A DNA stretch of 64,000 bases from Hydractinia symbiolongicarpus (taxonomy: Eukaryota > Cnidaria > Hydrozoa > Anthoathecata > Hydractiniidae). Where the stretch lies: NCBI RefSeq assembly GCF_029227915.1, contig NC_079877.1:2480001-2544000 (forward strand), written 5' to 3'. The notes below the pieces were generated by a model. The model was not told where the DNA came from, searched no databases, and worked only from the letters and a program-made list of their open reading frames with translations. Every line of letters begins with the position of its first letter. Position 1 is the first letter of the stretch. Both the position numbers and the translations under genes were made by a program. Of this stretch, positions 35,547 through 48,950 are shown one piece after another.

Positions 35547-38153
35547 GTTTGACTGTGCGACTTAATTGAACTGATTTTGAACTTTGACCTTATAAATGTT
35601 ATAAGTGAGACAATTGGACACCAAGAAATACCATTCTTCTTAATTTGACATGATTGGTGGAACTAAGCGTATACACTGGACCCTGTGGTAGCGATTCATT
35701 TAAAAATTTAGATAGATAAGTCATTTTTACTGTGGGACCAGTCCTAGCCGTTAGCGCGCGCTGAAGATATAGAGATAGTTTCAAAAACTCCATTTCATTG
35801 ACTTTCTAACGGTGTCAATCCGTTTGAGTTAGAACGGTTGCGTCACATAATCGTACCAACATGTATTTAGTGATTTTCTTCCGATATTACTAAGTTGTAT
35901 CGCTTTCAACAGAGAAATGATTGACTGTGGGACTTAATTGAACTGATTTTGGACTTTGACCTTATAAATGTAATAAATGAGCCATTTTGACTAGAAGAAA
36001 TAACATTCTCCTTAATTTGGTATGATTGACGGAACTCAACGATTACACTGGGCGCTGTGGTAACGGTTTATTTATAAATTGAGATAAATAAGTCATTTTG
36101 TACTGTGGGACCAATCCTAGCCGTTATCGCGCGCTGAAGAAATAGAGACAGTTTCAAAAACTACATTTCATTGACTTTTTAACGGTGTTAATCCGTTTGA
36201 CTTACAACGGTTGCGTCACATAATCGTACCAACATGTATTTAGTGATTTTCTTCCGATATTACTAAGTTGTATCGCTTTCAACAGTGAAACGATTGACTG
36301 TGGGACTTAGTTGAACTGATTTTGGACTTTGACCTTATAAATGCAATAAATGAGCCATTTTGACTAGAAGAAATAACATTCTTCTTAAATTGACATGATT
36401 GCCGGAACTCAGCAATTACACTGGACCCTGTGGTAGCGATTCATTAAAAAATTTAAATAAATAAGTCATTTTTACTGTGGGACCAATCCTAGCCGTTAGC
36501 GCGCGCTGAAGATATTGAGACAGTTTCAAAAACTCCATTTCATTGACTTTCTAACGGTGTCAATCCGTTTGAGTTACAACGGTTGCGTCACACATTCGTA
36601 CCAACATGTATTTTGTGATATTTTTCTGATATTACTAGGTTGCATCGGTTCTAACAGTGAAACGATTGACTGTGGGATTTAATTGAACTAACTTTGGAAT
36701 GTGACCTCATAAGTGTGATAAATGAGACAATTGGACTCCAAAAAAGAACATTCTTCTTAATTTGACATGATTGCCGGAACTCAGCGATTACACTGGACCC
36801 TGTGGTAGCGATCCATTTAAAAATTTAGATAAATAAGTCATTTTTACTGTGGGACCAATCATAGCCGTTAGCGCGCGCTGAAGATATAGAGACAGTTTCA
36901 AAAACTCCATTTCATTGACTTTCTAACGGTGTCAATCCGTTTGAGTTACAACGGTTGCGTCACACATTCGTACCAACATGTATTTAGCGAAAGTATTCGG
37001 ATATTACTAGGTTGCATCGCTTTTAACTGTGAAACGTTTGATTGTGCGACTTAAATGAACTGATTTCGGACTTTGACCTTATAAATGTGATAAATGAGTC
37101 ATTTTGACTACAAGAAATGACATTCTTCTTAGTTTGACATGATTGATGGAACTCACCGATTACACTGGGCGCTGTGGTAACGTATTATTTAAAAATTTAG
37201 ATAAATAAGTCATTTTGTACTGTGGGACCAATCCTAGCCGTTATCGCGCGCTGAAGAAATAGAGACAGTTTTAAAAACTACAATTCATTGACTTTCTAAC
37301 GGTGTCAATCCGTTTGAGTTGTAACGGTTGCGTCACATTTTCGTACCAACATGTATTTAGTGATTTCCTTCCGATAATACTAAGTTGTATCGCTTTCAAC
37401 AGTGAAACGATTGACTGTGGGACTTAGTTGAACTGATTTTGGACTTTGACCTTATAAGTGTGATAAATGAGTCATTTTGACTACAAGAAATGACATTCTT
37501 CTTAGTTTGACATGATTGATGGAACTCACCGATTACACTGGGCGCTGTGGTAACGCTTTATTAAAAAATTTAGATAAATAAGTCATTTTGTACTGTGGGA
37601 CCAATCCTAGCCGTTATCTCGCGCTGAAGAAATAGAGACAGTTTTAAAAACTACATTTCATTGACTTTCTAACGGTGTCAATCCGTTTGAGTTACAACGG
37701 TTGCGTCACATAGTCGTACCAACATGTATTTACTGATTTTCTTCCGATATTACTAAGATGTATCGCTTTCAACAGTGAAACGATTGACTGTGGGACGTAG
37801 TTGAACTGATTTTGGACTTTGACCTTATAAATGTGATTAATGCGCCAATTGGTCTCCAAGGAATAACATTCTCCTTAATTTGACATGATTGCTGGAATTC
37901 AGCGGTTACAACAGGCTCTTCGGTAGCGCTTTATTTAAAAATTTAGATAAATAAGATTTTCTTACTGTGGGACCAATCCTGGCCGTTACCATGCGCTGAA
38001 GAAATAAAGACATTCTCAAAAACTACATTTCATTGATTTCTTGGTGGTATAATTCCGTTTGAGTTACAACGGTTGCGTCACATATTCGTACCAACATGTA
38101 TTTAGTGATTTCCTTCCGATAATACTAGGTTGCATCGCTTTTAACTGTGAAAC
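35547..38153 (+). repeat. 7-unit HOR C-A-A-F-B-B-D, copy a (2,607 bp)
   Basis: First complete copy of the HOR that fills region IV, defined from GTTTGACTGTGCGAC of class C to the same point of the next copy. Landmarks in order are AAGAAATACC in C, GATTTATAAATTGAG-like A, AAATTTAAATAAATAAG in the second A, CCAAAAAAGAAC in F, AACGTATTATTT in B, TTATCTCGCGCTG in the second B, and GGGACGTAGTTG with CTCTTCGGTAGCGC in D. Confidence 0.88.
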
Positions 38154-41100
38154 GTTTGACTGTGCGACTTAATTGAACTGATTTTGAACTTTGACCTTAT
38201 AAATGTTATAAGTGAGACAATTGGACACCAAGAAATACCATTCTTCTTAATTTGACATGATTGGTGGAACTAAGCGTATACACTGGACCCTGTGGTAGCG
38301 ATTCATTTAAAAATTTAGATAGATAAGTCATTTTTACTGTGGGACCAGTCCTAGCCGTTAGCGCGCGCTGAAGATATAGAGATAGTTTCAAAAACTACAT
38401 TTCTTTGACTTTCTAACGGTGTCAATCCGTTTGAGTTGAAACAGTTGCGTCACATATTCGTACCAAAATGTATTTAGTGATTTCCTTCCGATATTACTAA
38501 GTTGTATCGCTTTTAACAGTGAAACGATTGACCGTGGGAATTAATTCAATGATTCTGGACTGTGACCTAATAAATGTGTTTAATGCGACAATTGGTCTCC
38601 AAGGAATAACATTCTTCTTAATTCGACATGATTGCTGGAATTCAGCGATTACATTAGGCTCTGTGGTAGCCTTTTTTTAAAAATTTAGATAAATAAGTCA
38701 TTTTTTACTGTGGGACCAGTCCTAGCCGTTAGTTCGCGCTGAAGGAATAAAGACATTCTCAAAAACTACCTTTCATTGATTTCTTGGCGGTATAATTCCG
38801 TTTGAGTTACAACGGTTGCGTCACATATTCGTAGCAACATGTATTTAGCAAAAGTATTCGGATATTACTAGGTTGCATTCCTTTTAACTGTGAAACGTTT
38901 GACTGTGCGACTTAATTGAACTGATTTTGGACTTTGACCTTATAAATGTTTTAAGTGAGACAATTGGACTCCAAGAAATGACATTCTTCTTAATTTGACA
39001 TGATTGCTGGAACTCAGCGATTACACTGGGCGCTGTGGTAGCGCTTTATTTAAAAATTAAGATAAATAAGTCTTTTTTTACTGTGGGACCAATCCTAGCC
39101 GTTATCGCGCGCTGAAGAAACAGAGACAGTTTCAAAAACCACATTTCAATGACTTTCTAACTGTGTCAATCCGTTTGAGTTACAACAGTTGCGTCACATA
39201 ATCGTACCAAAATTTATTTAGTGATTTTCTGCGGATATTCCTAAGTTGTATCGCTTTTAACAGTGAAACGATTGACTGTGGGAATTATTTGAACTGATTC
39301 AGGACTGTGACCTTATAAATGTGATAAATGAGGGAAAAGGTCTCCAAGGAATAACATTCTTCTTAATTTAACATGATTGCTGGAATTCAGCGATTACATT
39401 AGGCTCTGTGGTAGCCTTTTTTTAAAAATTTAGATAAATAAGTCATTTTTTACTGTGGGACCAATCGTAGCCGTTAGTTCGCGCTGAAGAAATAGAGACA
39501 GCTTCAAAAAGTACATTTCATTGACTTTCTAACGGTGTCAATCCGTTTGAGTTACATCGGTTGAGTCACATATTCGCACCAACAGGTATTAACGATGTTT
39601 TTCTGATATTATAAGGTTGCATCGGTTCTAACAGTGAAACGATTGACTGTGGGATTTAATTGAACTAACTTTGGACTATGACCTCATAAGTGTAATAAAT
39701 GAGACAATTATACTCCAAGAAAGAACATTCTTCTTAATTTGACATGATTGCCGGAACTCAGCGATTACACTGGACCCTGTGGTAGCGATCCATTTAAAAA
39801 TTTAGATAAATAAGTCATTTTTACTGTGGGACCAATCCTAGCCGTTAGCGCGCGCTGAAGATATAGAGACACTTTCAAAAGCTCCATTTCATTGACTTTC
39901 TAACGGTGTCAATCCGTTTGAGTTACAACGGTTGCGTCACACATTCGTACCAACATGTATTTAGTGATTTTTTTCCGATATTACTAAGTTGTATCGCTTT
40001 CAACGGTGAAACGATTGACTGTGGGATTTAATTGACCTGATTTGGGACTTTCACCTTATAAATGTAATAAATGAGCCATTTTGACTAAAAGAAAAAACAT
40101 TCTTCTTAATTTGACATGATTGCTGGAACTCAGCGATTACACTGGGCGCTGTGGTAGCGCTTTGTTTAAAAGTTAAGATAAATAAGTCATTTATTACTGT
40201 GGGACCAATCATAGCCGTTAGCGCGCGCTGAAGATATAGAGACAGTTTCAAAAACTCCATTTCATTGACTTTCTAACGGTGTCAATCCGTTTGAGTTACA
40301 ACGGTTGCGTCACACATTCGTACCAACATGTATTTAGCGAAAGTATTCGGATATTACTAGGTTGCATCGCTTTTAACTGTGAAACGTTTGATTGTGCGAC
40401 TTAAATGAACTGATTTCGGACTTTGACCTTATAAATGTGATAAATGAGTCATTTTGACTACAAGAAATGACATTCTTCTTAGTTTGACATGATTGATGGA
40501 ACTCACCGATTACACTGGGCGCTGTGGTAACGTATTATTTAAAAATTTAGATAAATAAGTCATTTTGTACTGTGGGACCAATCCTAGCCGTTATCGCGCG
40601 CTGAAGAAATAGAGACAGTTTTAAAAACTACAATTCATTGACTTTCTAACGGTGTCAATCCGTTTGAGTTAACACGGTTGCGTCACATTTTCGTACCAAC
40701 ATGTATTTAGTGATTTCCTTCCGATAATACTAAGTTGTATCGCTTTCAACAGTGAAACGATTGACTGTGGGACTTAGTTGAACTGATTTTAGACTTTGAC
40801 CTTATAAGTGTGATAAATGAGTCATTTTGACTACAAGAAATGACATTCTTCTTAGTTTGACATGATTGATGGAACTCACCGATTACACTGGGCGCTGTGG
40901 TAACGCTTTATTAAAAAATTTAGATAAATAAGTCATTTTGTACTGTGGGACCAATCCTAGCCGTTATCTCGCGCTGAAGAAATAGAGACAGTTTTAAAAA
41001 CTACATTTCATTGACTTTCTAACGGTGTCAATCCGTTTGAGTTACAACGGTTGCGTCACATAGTCGTACCAACATGTATTTACTGATTTTCTTCCGATAT

Positions 41101-41503
41101 TACTAAGATGTATCGCTTTCAACAGTGAAACGATTGACTGTGGGACGTAGTTGAACTGATTTTGGACTTTGACCTTATAAATGTGATTAATGCGCCAATT
41201 GGTCTCCAAGGAATAACATTCTCCTTAATTTGACATGATTGCTGGAATTCAGCGGTTACAACAGGCTCTTCGGTAGCGCTTTATTTAAAAATTTAGATAA
41301 ATAAGATTTTCTTACTGTGGGACCAATCCTGGCCGTTACCATGCGCTGAAGAAATAAAGACATTCTCAAAAACTACATTTCATTGATTTCTTGGTGGTAT
41401 AATTCCGTTTGAGTTACAACGGTTGCGTCACATATTCGTACCAACATGTATTTAGTGATTTCCTTCCGATAATACTAGGTTGCATCGCTTTTAACTGTGA
41501 AAC
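38154..41503 (+). repeat. Rearranged HOR copy b, 9 units (3,350 bp)
   Basis: The copy begins with the usual class C unit. At about 38,391 it switches to a segment of region III type (D-C-E-F-A-B-B-D), which matches about 32,450-35,550 at an offset of 5,941 and then 5,957 bp. The step of 16 bp occurs because this copy has the 16 bases that are deleted in region III. Region III-type sequence has therefore been placed inside the region IV HOR by recombination. Confidence 0.86.
39141..39172 (+). repeat. Undeleted counterpart of the 16-bp deletion
   Basis: Here ACATTT is followed by 16 bases (39147-39162) before GTGTCAATCC. The unit is otherwise of the same subtype as the four deleted ones, with AACAGAGACAG just upstream and CAAAATTTATTTAG downstream. 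It is the best candidate for the state before the deletion. Confidence 0.85.
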
Positions 41504-43737
41504 GTTTGACTGTGCGACTTAATTGAACTGATTTTGAACTTTGACCTTATAAATGTTATAAGTGAGACAATTGGACACCAAGAAATACCATTCTTCTTAA
41601 TTTGACATGATTGGTGGAACTAAGCGTATACACTGGACCCTGTGGTAGCGATTCATTTAAAAATTTAGATAGATAAGTCATTTTTACTGTGGGACCAATC
41701 CTAGCCGTTAGCACGCGCTGAAGAAATAAAGACATTCTCAAAAACTACATTTCATTGATTTCTTGGCGGTATAATTCCGTTTGAGTTACAACGGTTGCGT
41801 CACATAATCGTACCAACATGTATTTAGTGATTTTCTTCCGATATTACTAAGTTGTATCGCTTTCAACAGTGAAACGATTGACTGTGGGACTTAGTTGAAC
41901 TGATTTTGGACTTTGACCTTATAAATGCAATAAATGAGCCATTTTGACTAGAAGAAATAACATTCTTCTTAAATTGACATGATTGCCGGAACTCAGCAAT
42001 TACACTGGACCCTGTGGTAGCGATTCATTAAAAAATTTAAATAAATAAGTCATTTTTACTGTGGGACCAATCCTAGCCGTTAGCGCGCGCTGAAGATATT
42101 GAGACAGTTTCAAAAACTCCATTTCATTGACTTTCTAACGGTGTCAATCCGTTTGAGTTACAACGGTTTCGTCACACATTCGTACCAACATGTATTTTGT
42201 GATATTTTTCTGATATTACTAGGTTGCATCGGTTCTAACAGTGAAACGATTGACTGTGGGATTTAATTGAACTAACTTTGGACTGTGACCTCATAAGTGT
42301 GATAAATGAGACAATTGGACTCCAAAAAAGAACATTCTTCTTAATTTGACATGATTGCCGGAACTCAGCGATTACACTGGACCCCGTGGTAGCGATCCAT
42401 TTAAAAATTTAGATAAATAAGTCATTTTTACTGTGGGACCAATCATAGCCGTTAGCGCGCGCTGAAGATATAGAGACAGTTTCAAAAACTCCATTTCATT
42501 GACTTTCTAACGGTGTCAATCCGTTTGAGTTACAACGGTTGCGTCACACATTCGTACCAACATGTATTTAGCGAAAGTATTCGGATATTACTAGGTTGCA
42601 TCGCTTTTAACTGTGAAACGTTTGATTGTGCGACTTAAATGAACTGATTTCGCACTTTGACCTTATAAATGTGATAAATGAGTCATTTTGACTACAAGAA
42701 ATGACATTCTTCTTAGTTTGACATGATTGATGGAACTCACCGATTACACTGGGCGCTGTGGTAGCGTATTATTTAAAAATTTAGATAAATAAGTCATTTT
42801 GTACTGTGGGACCAATCCTAGCCGTTATCGCGCGCTGAAGAAATAGAGACAGTTTTAAAAACTACAATTCATTGACTTTCTAACGGTGTCAATCCGTTTG
42901 AGTTGGAACGGTTGCGTCACATTTTCGTACCAACATGTATTTAGTGATTTCCTTCCGATAATACTAAGTTGTATCGCTTTCAACAGTGAAACGATTGACT
43001 GTGGGACTTAGTTGAACTGATTTTAGACTTTGACCTTATAAGTGTGATAAATGAGTCATTTTGACTACAAGAAATGACATTCTTCTTAGTTTGACATGAT
43101 TGATGGAACTCACCGATTACACTGGGCGCTGTGGTAACGCTTTATTAAAAAATTTAGATAAATAAGTTATTTTGTACTGTGGGACCAATCCTAGCCGTTA
43201 TCTCGCGCTGAAGAAATAGAGACAGTTTTAAAAACTACATTTCATTGACTTTCTAACGGTGTCAATCCGTTTGAGTTACAACGGTTGCGTCACATAGTCG
43301 TACCAACATGTATTTACTGATTTTCTTCCGATATTACTAAGATGTATCGCTTTCAACAGTGAAACGATTGACTGTGGGACGTAGTTGAACTGATTTTGGA
43401 CTTTGACCTTATAAATGTGATTAATGCGCCAATTGGTCTCCAAGGAATAAGATTCTTCTTAATTTGACATGATTGCTGGAATTCAGCGGTTACAACAGGC
43501 TCTTCGGTAGCGCTTTATTTAAAAATTTAGATAAATAAGATTTTCTTACTGTGGGACCAATCCTGGCCGTTACCATGCGCTGAAGAAATAAAGACATTCT
43601 CAAAAACTACATTTCATTGATTTCTTGGTGGTATAATTCCGTTTGAGTTACAACGGTTGCGTCACATATTCGTACCAACATGTATTTAGTGATTTCCTTC
43701 CGATAATACTAGGTTGCATCGCTTTTAACTGTGAAAC
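41504..43737 (+). repeat. HOR copy c, 6 units (2,234 bp)
   Basis: The order is C-A-F-B-B-D; one class A unit is missing compared with the full HOR. The loss can be placed at about 41,710-41,800, where the class C unit continues as GCACGCGCTGAAGAAATAAA and then joins ACATAATCGTACC of the second A unit. From 41.79 to 43.96 kb the match is to 36.2-38.37 kb at an offset of 5,584 bp (15 units). Confidence 0.85.
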
Positions 43738-44109
43738 GTTTGACTGTGCGACTTAATTGAACTGATTTTGAACTTTGACCTTATAAATGTTATAAGTGAG
43801 ACAATTGGACACCAAGAAATACCATTCTTCTTAATTTGACATGATTGGTGGAACTAAGCGTATACACTGGACCCTGTGGTAGCGATTCATTTAAAAATTT
43901 AGATAGATAAGTCATTTTTACTGTGGGACCAGTCCTAGCCGTTAGCGCGCGCTGAAGATATAGAGATAGTTTCAAAAACTCCATTTCATTGACTTTCTAA
44001 CGGTGTCAATCCGTTTGAGTTAGAACGGTGGCGTCACATAATCGTACCAACATGTATTTAGTGATTTTCTTCCGATATTACTAAGTTGTATCGCTTTCAA
44101 CAGAGAAAC
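43738..44109 (+). repeat. Representative class C unit (372 bp)
   Basis: Complete unit that starts with GTTTGACTGTGCGACTTA in place of GATTGACTGTGGGACTTA. It carries ATAAGTGAGACAATTGGAC, then CCAAGAAATACC and the GGACCC...AGCGATTC variant of the hairpin region. Class C is normally preceded by the allele GCGAAAGTATTCGGATATTA in the last 50 bp of the unit before it, so the two alleles travel together across the unit boundary. This copy is preceded by the recombinant form TGATTTCCTTCCGATAATAC instead. It opens the C-A-A-F-B-B-D HOR. Confidence 0.88.
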
Positions 44110-44963
44110 GATTGACTGTGGGACTTAATTGAACTGATTTTGGACTTTGACCTTATAAATGTAATAAATGAGCCATTTTGACTAGAAGAAATAACATTCT
44201 CCTTAATTTGATATGATTGATGGAACTCAACGATTACACTGGGCGCTGTGGTAACGGTTTATTTATAAATTGAGATAAATAAGTCATTTTGTACTGTGGG
44301 ACCAATCCTAGCCGTTATCGCGCGCTGAAGAAATAGAGACAGTTTCAAAAACTACATTTCATTGACTTTTTAACGGTGTTAATCCGTTTTACTTACAACG
44401 GTTGCGTCACATAATCGTACCAACATGTATTTAGTGATTTTCTTCCGATATTACTAAGTTGTATCGCTTTCAACAGTGAAACGATTGACTGTGGGACTTA
44501 GTTGAACTGATTTTGGACTTTGACCTTATAAATGCAATAAATGAGCCATTTTGACTAGAAGAAATAACATTCTTCTTAACTTGACATGATTGCCGGAACT
44601 CAGCAATTACACTGGACCCTGTGGTAGCGATTCATTAAAAAATTTAAATAAATAAGTCTATTTTACTGTGGGACCAATCCTAGCCGTTAGCGCGCGCTGA
44701 AGATATTGAGACAGTTTCAAAAACTTCATTTCATTGACTTTCTAACGGTGTCAATCCGTTTGAGTTACAACGGTTGCGTCACACATTCGTACCAACATGT
44801 ATTTTGTGATATTTTTCTGATATTACTAGGTTGCATCGGTTCTAACAGTGAAACGATTGACTGTGGGATTTAATTGAACTAACTTTGGACTGTGACCTCA
44901 TAAGTGTGATAAATGAGACAATTGGACTCCAAAAAAGAATATTCTTCTTAATTTGACATGAGT

Positions 44964-45335
44964 GCCGGAACTCAGCAATTACACTGGACCCTGTGGTAGC
45001 GATCCATTTAAAAATTTAGATAAATAAGTCATTTTTACTGGGGGACCAATCATAGCCGTTAGCGCGCGCTGAAGATATAGAGACAGTTTCAAAAACTCCA
45101 TTTCATTGACTTTCTAACGGTGTCAATCCGTTTGAGTTACAACGGTTGCGTCACACATTCGTACCAACATGTATTTAGCGAAAGTATTCGGATATTACTA
45201 GGTTGCATCGCTTTTAACTGTGAAACGTTTGATTGTGCGACTTAAATGAACTGATTTCGGACTTTGAACTTATAAATGTGATAAATGAGTCATTTTGACT
45301 ACAAGAAATGACATTCTTCTTAGTTTGACATGATT
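44964..45335 (+). repeat. Single-unit duplication in HOR copy d, copy 1 (372 bp)
   Basis: It starts at GCCGGAACTCAGCAATT and is repeated at 45336-45707. The differences I see are ACTGGGGGACC here against ACTGTGGGACC and CTAACGG against CTAAAGG. The unit spans the F/B boundary. Confidence 0.88.
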
Positions 45336-45707
45336 GCCGGAACTCAGCAATTACACTGGACCCTGTGGTAGCGATCCATTTAAAAATTTAGATAAATAAG
45401 TCATTTTTACTGTGGGACCAATCATAGCCGTTAGCGCGCGCTGAAGATATAGAGACAGTTTCAAAAACTCCATTTCATTGACTTTCTAAAGGTGTCAATC
45501 CGTTTGAGTTACAACGGTTGCGTCACACATTCGTACCAACATGTATTTAGCGAAAGTATTCGGATATTACTAGGTTGCATCGCTTTTAACTGTGAAACGT
45601 TTGATTGTGCGACTTAAATGAACTGATTTCGGACTTTGAACTTATAAATGTGATAAATGAGTCATTTTGACTACAAGAAATGACATTCTTCTTAGTTTGA
45701 CATGATT
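45336..45707 (+). repeat. Single-unit duplication in HOR copy d, copy 2 (372 bp)
   Basis: Tandem partner of 44964-45335. Both carry the rare form TTTGAACTTATAAATG in place of TTTGACCTTATAAATG. After 45707 the normal class B sequence GATGGAACTCACC resumes. Confidence 0.88.
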
Positions 45708-46343
45708 GATGGAACTCACCGATTACACTGGGCGCTGTGGTAACGTATTATTTAAAAATTTAGATAAATAAGTCATTTTGTACTGTGGGACCAATCCTAG
45801 CCGTTATCGCGCGCTGAAGAAATAGAGACAGTTTTAAAAACTACAATTCATTGACTTTCTAACGGTGTCAATCCGTTTGAGTTAAAACGGTTGCGTCACA
45901 TTTGCGTACCAACATGTATTTAGTGATTTCCTTCCGATAATACTAAGTTGTATCGCTTTCAACAGTGAAACGATTGACTGTGGGACTTAGTTGAACTGAT
46001 TTTAGACTTTGACCTTATAAGTGTGATAAATGAGTCATTTTGACTACAAGAAATGACATTCTTCTTAGTTTGACATGATTGCTGGAATTCAGCGGTTACA
46101 ACAGGCTCTTCGGTAGCGCTTTATTTAAAAATTTAGATAAATAAGATTTTCTTACTGTGGGACCAATCCTGGCCGTTACCATGCGCTGAAGAAATAAAGA
46201 CATTCTCAAAAACTACATTTCATTGATTTCTTGGTGGTATAATTCCGTTTGAGTTACAACGGTTGCGTCACATATTCGTACCAACATGTATTTAGTGATT
46301 TCCTTCCGATAATACTAGGTTGCATCGCTTTTAACTGTGAAAC

Positions 46344-48950
46344 GTTTGACTGTGCGACTTAATTGAACTGATTTTGAACTTTGACCTTGTAAATGTTAAA
46401 AGTGAGACAATTGGACACCAAGAAATACCATTCTTCTTAATTTGACATGATTGGTGGAACTAAGCGTATACACTGGACCCTGTGGTAGCGATTCATTTAA
46501 AAATTTAGATAGATAAGTCATTTTTACTGTGGGACCAGTCCTAGCCGTTAGCGCGCGCTGAAGATATAGAGATAGTTTCAAAAACTCCATTTCATTGACT
46601 TTCTAACGGTGTCAATCCGTTTGAGTTAGAACGGTTGCGTCACATAATCGTACCAACATGTATTTAGTGATTTTCTTCCGATATTACTAAGTTGTATCGC
46701 TTTCAACAGAGAAACGATTGACTGTGGGACTTAATTGAACTGATTTTGGACTTTGACCTTATAAATGTAATAAATGAGCCATTTTGACTAGAAGAAATAA
46801 CATTCTCCTTAATTTGATATGATTGATGGAACTCAACGATTACACTGGGCGCTGTGGTAACGGTTTATTTATAAATTGAGATAAATAAGTCATTTTGTAC
46901 TGTGGGACCAATCCTAGCCGTTATCGCGCGCTAAAGAAATAGAGACAGTTTCAAAAACTACATTTCATTGACTTTTTAACGGTGTTAATCCGTTTGACTT
47001 ACAACGGTTGCGTCACATAATCGTACCAACATGTATTTAGTGATTTTCTTCCGAAATTACTAAGTTGTATCGCTTTCAACAGTGAAACGATTGACTGTGG
47101 GACTTAGTTGAACTGATTTTGGAGTTTGACCTTATAAATGCAATAAATGAGCCATTTTGACTAGAAGAAATAACATTCTTCTTAACTTGACATGATTGCC
47201 GGAACTCAGCAATTACACTGGACCCTGTGGTAGCGATTCATTAAAAAATTTAAATAAATAAGTCTATTTTACTGTGGGACCAATCCTAGTCGTTAGAGCG
47301 CGCTGAAGATATTGAGACAGTTTCAAAAACTTCATTTCATTGACTTTCTAACGGTGTCAATCCGTTTGAGTTACAACGGTTGCGTCACACATTCGTACCA
47401 ACATGTATTTTGTGATATTTTTCTGATATTACTAGGTTGCATCGGTTCTAACAGTGAAACGATTGACTCTGGGATTTAATTGAACTAACTTTGGACTGTG
47501 ACCTCATAAGTGTGATAAATGAGACAATTGGACTCCAAAAAAGAACATTCTTCTTAATTTGACATGATTGCCGGAACTCAGCGATTACACTGGACCCTGT
47601 GGTAGCGATCCATTTAAAAATTTAGATAAATAAGTCATTTTTACTGTGGGACCAATCATAGCCGTTAGCGCGCGCTGAAGATATAGAGACAGTTTCAAAA
47701 ACTCCATTTCATTGACTTTCTAACGGTGTCAATCCGTTTGAGTTACAACGGTTGCGTCACACATTCGTACCAACATGTATTTAGCGAAAGTATTCGGATA
47801 TTACTAGGTTGCATCGCTTTTAACTGTGAAACGTTTGATTGTGCGACTTAAATGAACTGATTTCGGACTTTGAACTTATAAATGTGATAAATGAGTCATT
47901 TTGACTACAAGAAATGACATTCTTCTTAGTTTGACATGATTGATGGAACTCACCGATTACACTGGGCGCTGTGGTAACGTATTATTTAAAAATTTAGATA
48001 AATAAGTCATTTTGTACTGTGGGACCAATCCTAGCCGTTATCGCGCGCTGAAGAAATAGAGACAGTTTTAAAAACTACAATTCATTGACTTTCTAACTGT
48101 GTCAATCCGTTTGAGTTAAAACGGTTGCGTCACATTTGCGTACCAACATGTATTTAGTGATTTCCTTCCGATAATACTAAGTTGTATCGCTTTCAACAGT
48201 GAAACGATTGACTGTGGGACTTAGTTGAACTGATTTTAGACTTTGACCTTATAAGTGTGATAAATGAGTCATTTTGACTACAAGAAATGACATTCTTCTT
48301 AGTTTGACATGATTGATGGAACTCACCGATTACACTGGGCGCTGTGGTAACGCTTTATTAAAAAATTTAGATAAATAAGTCATTTTGTACTGTGGGACCA
48401 ATCCTAGCCGTTATCTCGCGCTGAAGAAATAGAGACAGTTTTAAAAACTACATTTCATTGACTTTCTAACGGTGTCAATCCGTTTGAGTTACAACGGTTG
48501 CGTCACATAGTCGTACCAACATGTATTTACTGATTTTCTTCCGATATTACTAAGATGTATCGCTTTCAACAGTGAAACGATTGACTGTGGGACGTAGTTG
48601 AACTGATTTTGGACTTTGACCTTATAAATGTGATTAATGCGCCAATTGGTCTCCAAGGAATAACATTCTTCTTAACTTGACATGATTGCTGGAATTCAGC
48701 GGTTACAACAGGCTCTTCGGTAGCGCTTTATTTAAAAATTTAGATAAATAAGATTTTCTTACTGTGGGACCAATCCTGGCCGTTACCATGCGCTGAAGAA
48801 ATAAAGACATTCTCAAAAACTACATTTCATTGATTTCTTGGTGGTATAATTCCGTTTGAGTTACAACGGTTGCGTCACATATTCGTACCAACATGTATTT
48901 TGTGATATTTTTCCGATATTACTAAGTTGTATCGCTTTCAACAGTGAAAC
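46344..48950 (+). repeat. 7-unit HOR C-A-A-F-B-B-D, copy e (2,607 bp)
   Basis: A complete copy in the same register as copy a (offset from copy a about 10.8 kb) and directly following copy d. Shared variants with copy d include AAGTCTATTTTACTG in the second A and CACATTTGCGTACC before the second B. It ends at 48,950, where class D is followed by F instead of C. Confidence 0.88.
47461..47832 (+). repeat. Representative class F unit (372 bp)
   Basis: Complete unit marked by AACTAACTTTGGACTGTGAC, CTCATAAGTGTGATAAATG and CTCCAAAAAAGAACATTC. It lacks the TATAAA of the other classes (CTCATAAG instead of CTTATAAA). It carries GGACCC at the left side of the hairpin region and the palindrome AGCGCGCGCT. 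Class F appears only from about 31 kb onward, so it marks the right-hand half of the window. Confidence 0.88.

Larger units (their letters stand above)
43738..46343 (+). repeat. HOR copy d, 7 units by one gain and one loss (2,606 bp)
   Basis: The order is C-A-A-F-B-B-B. A one-unit duplication (44964-45335 and 45336-45707) adds a unit, and the class D start is lost at about 46,070-46,090, where the second B unit passes at TTTGACATGATTGCTGG into the hairpin region of D. Gain and loss cancel, so the total length looks normal. Confidence 0.88.
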
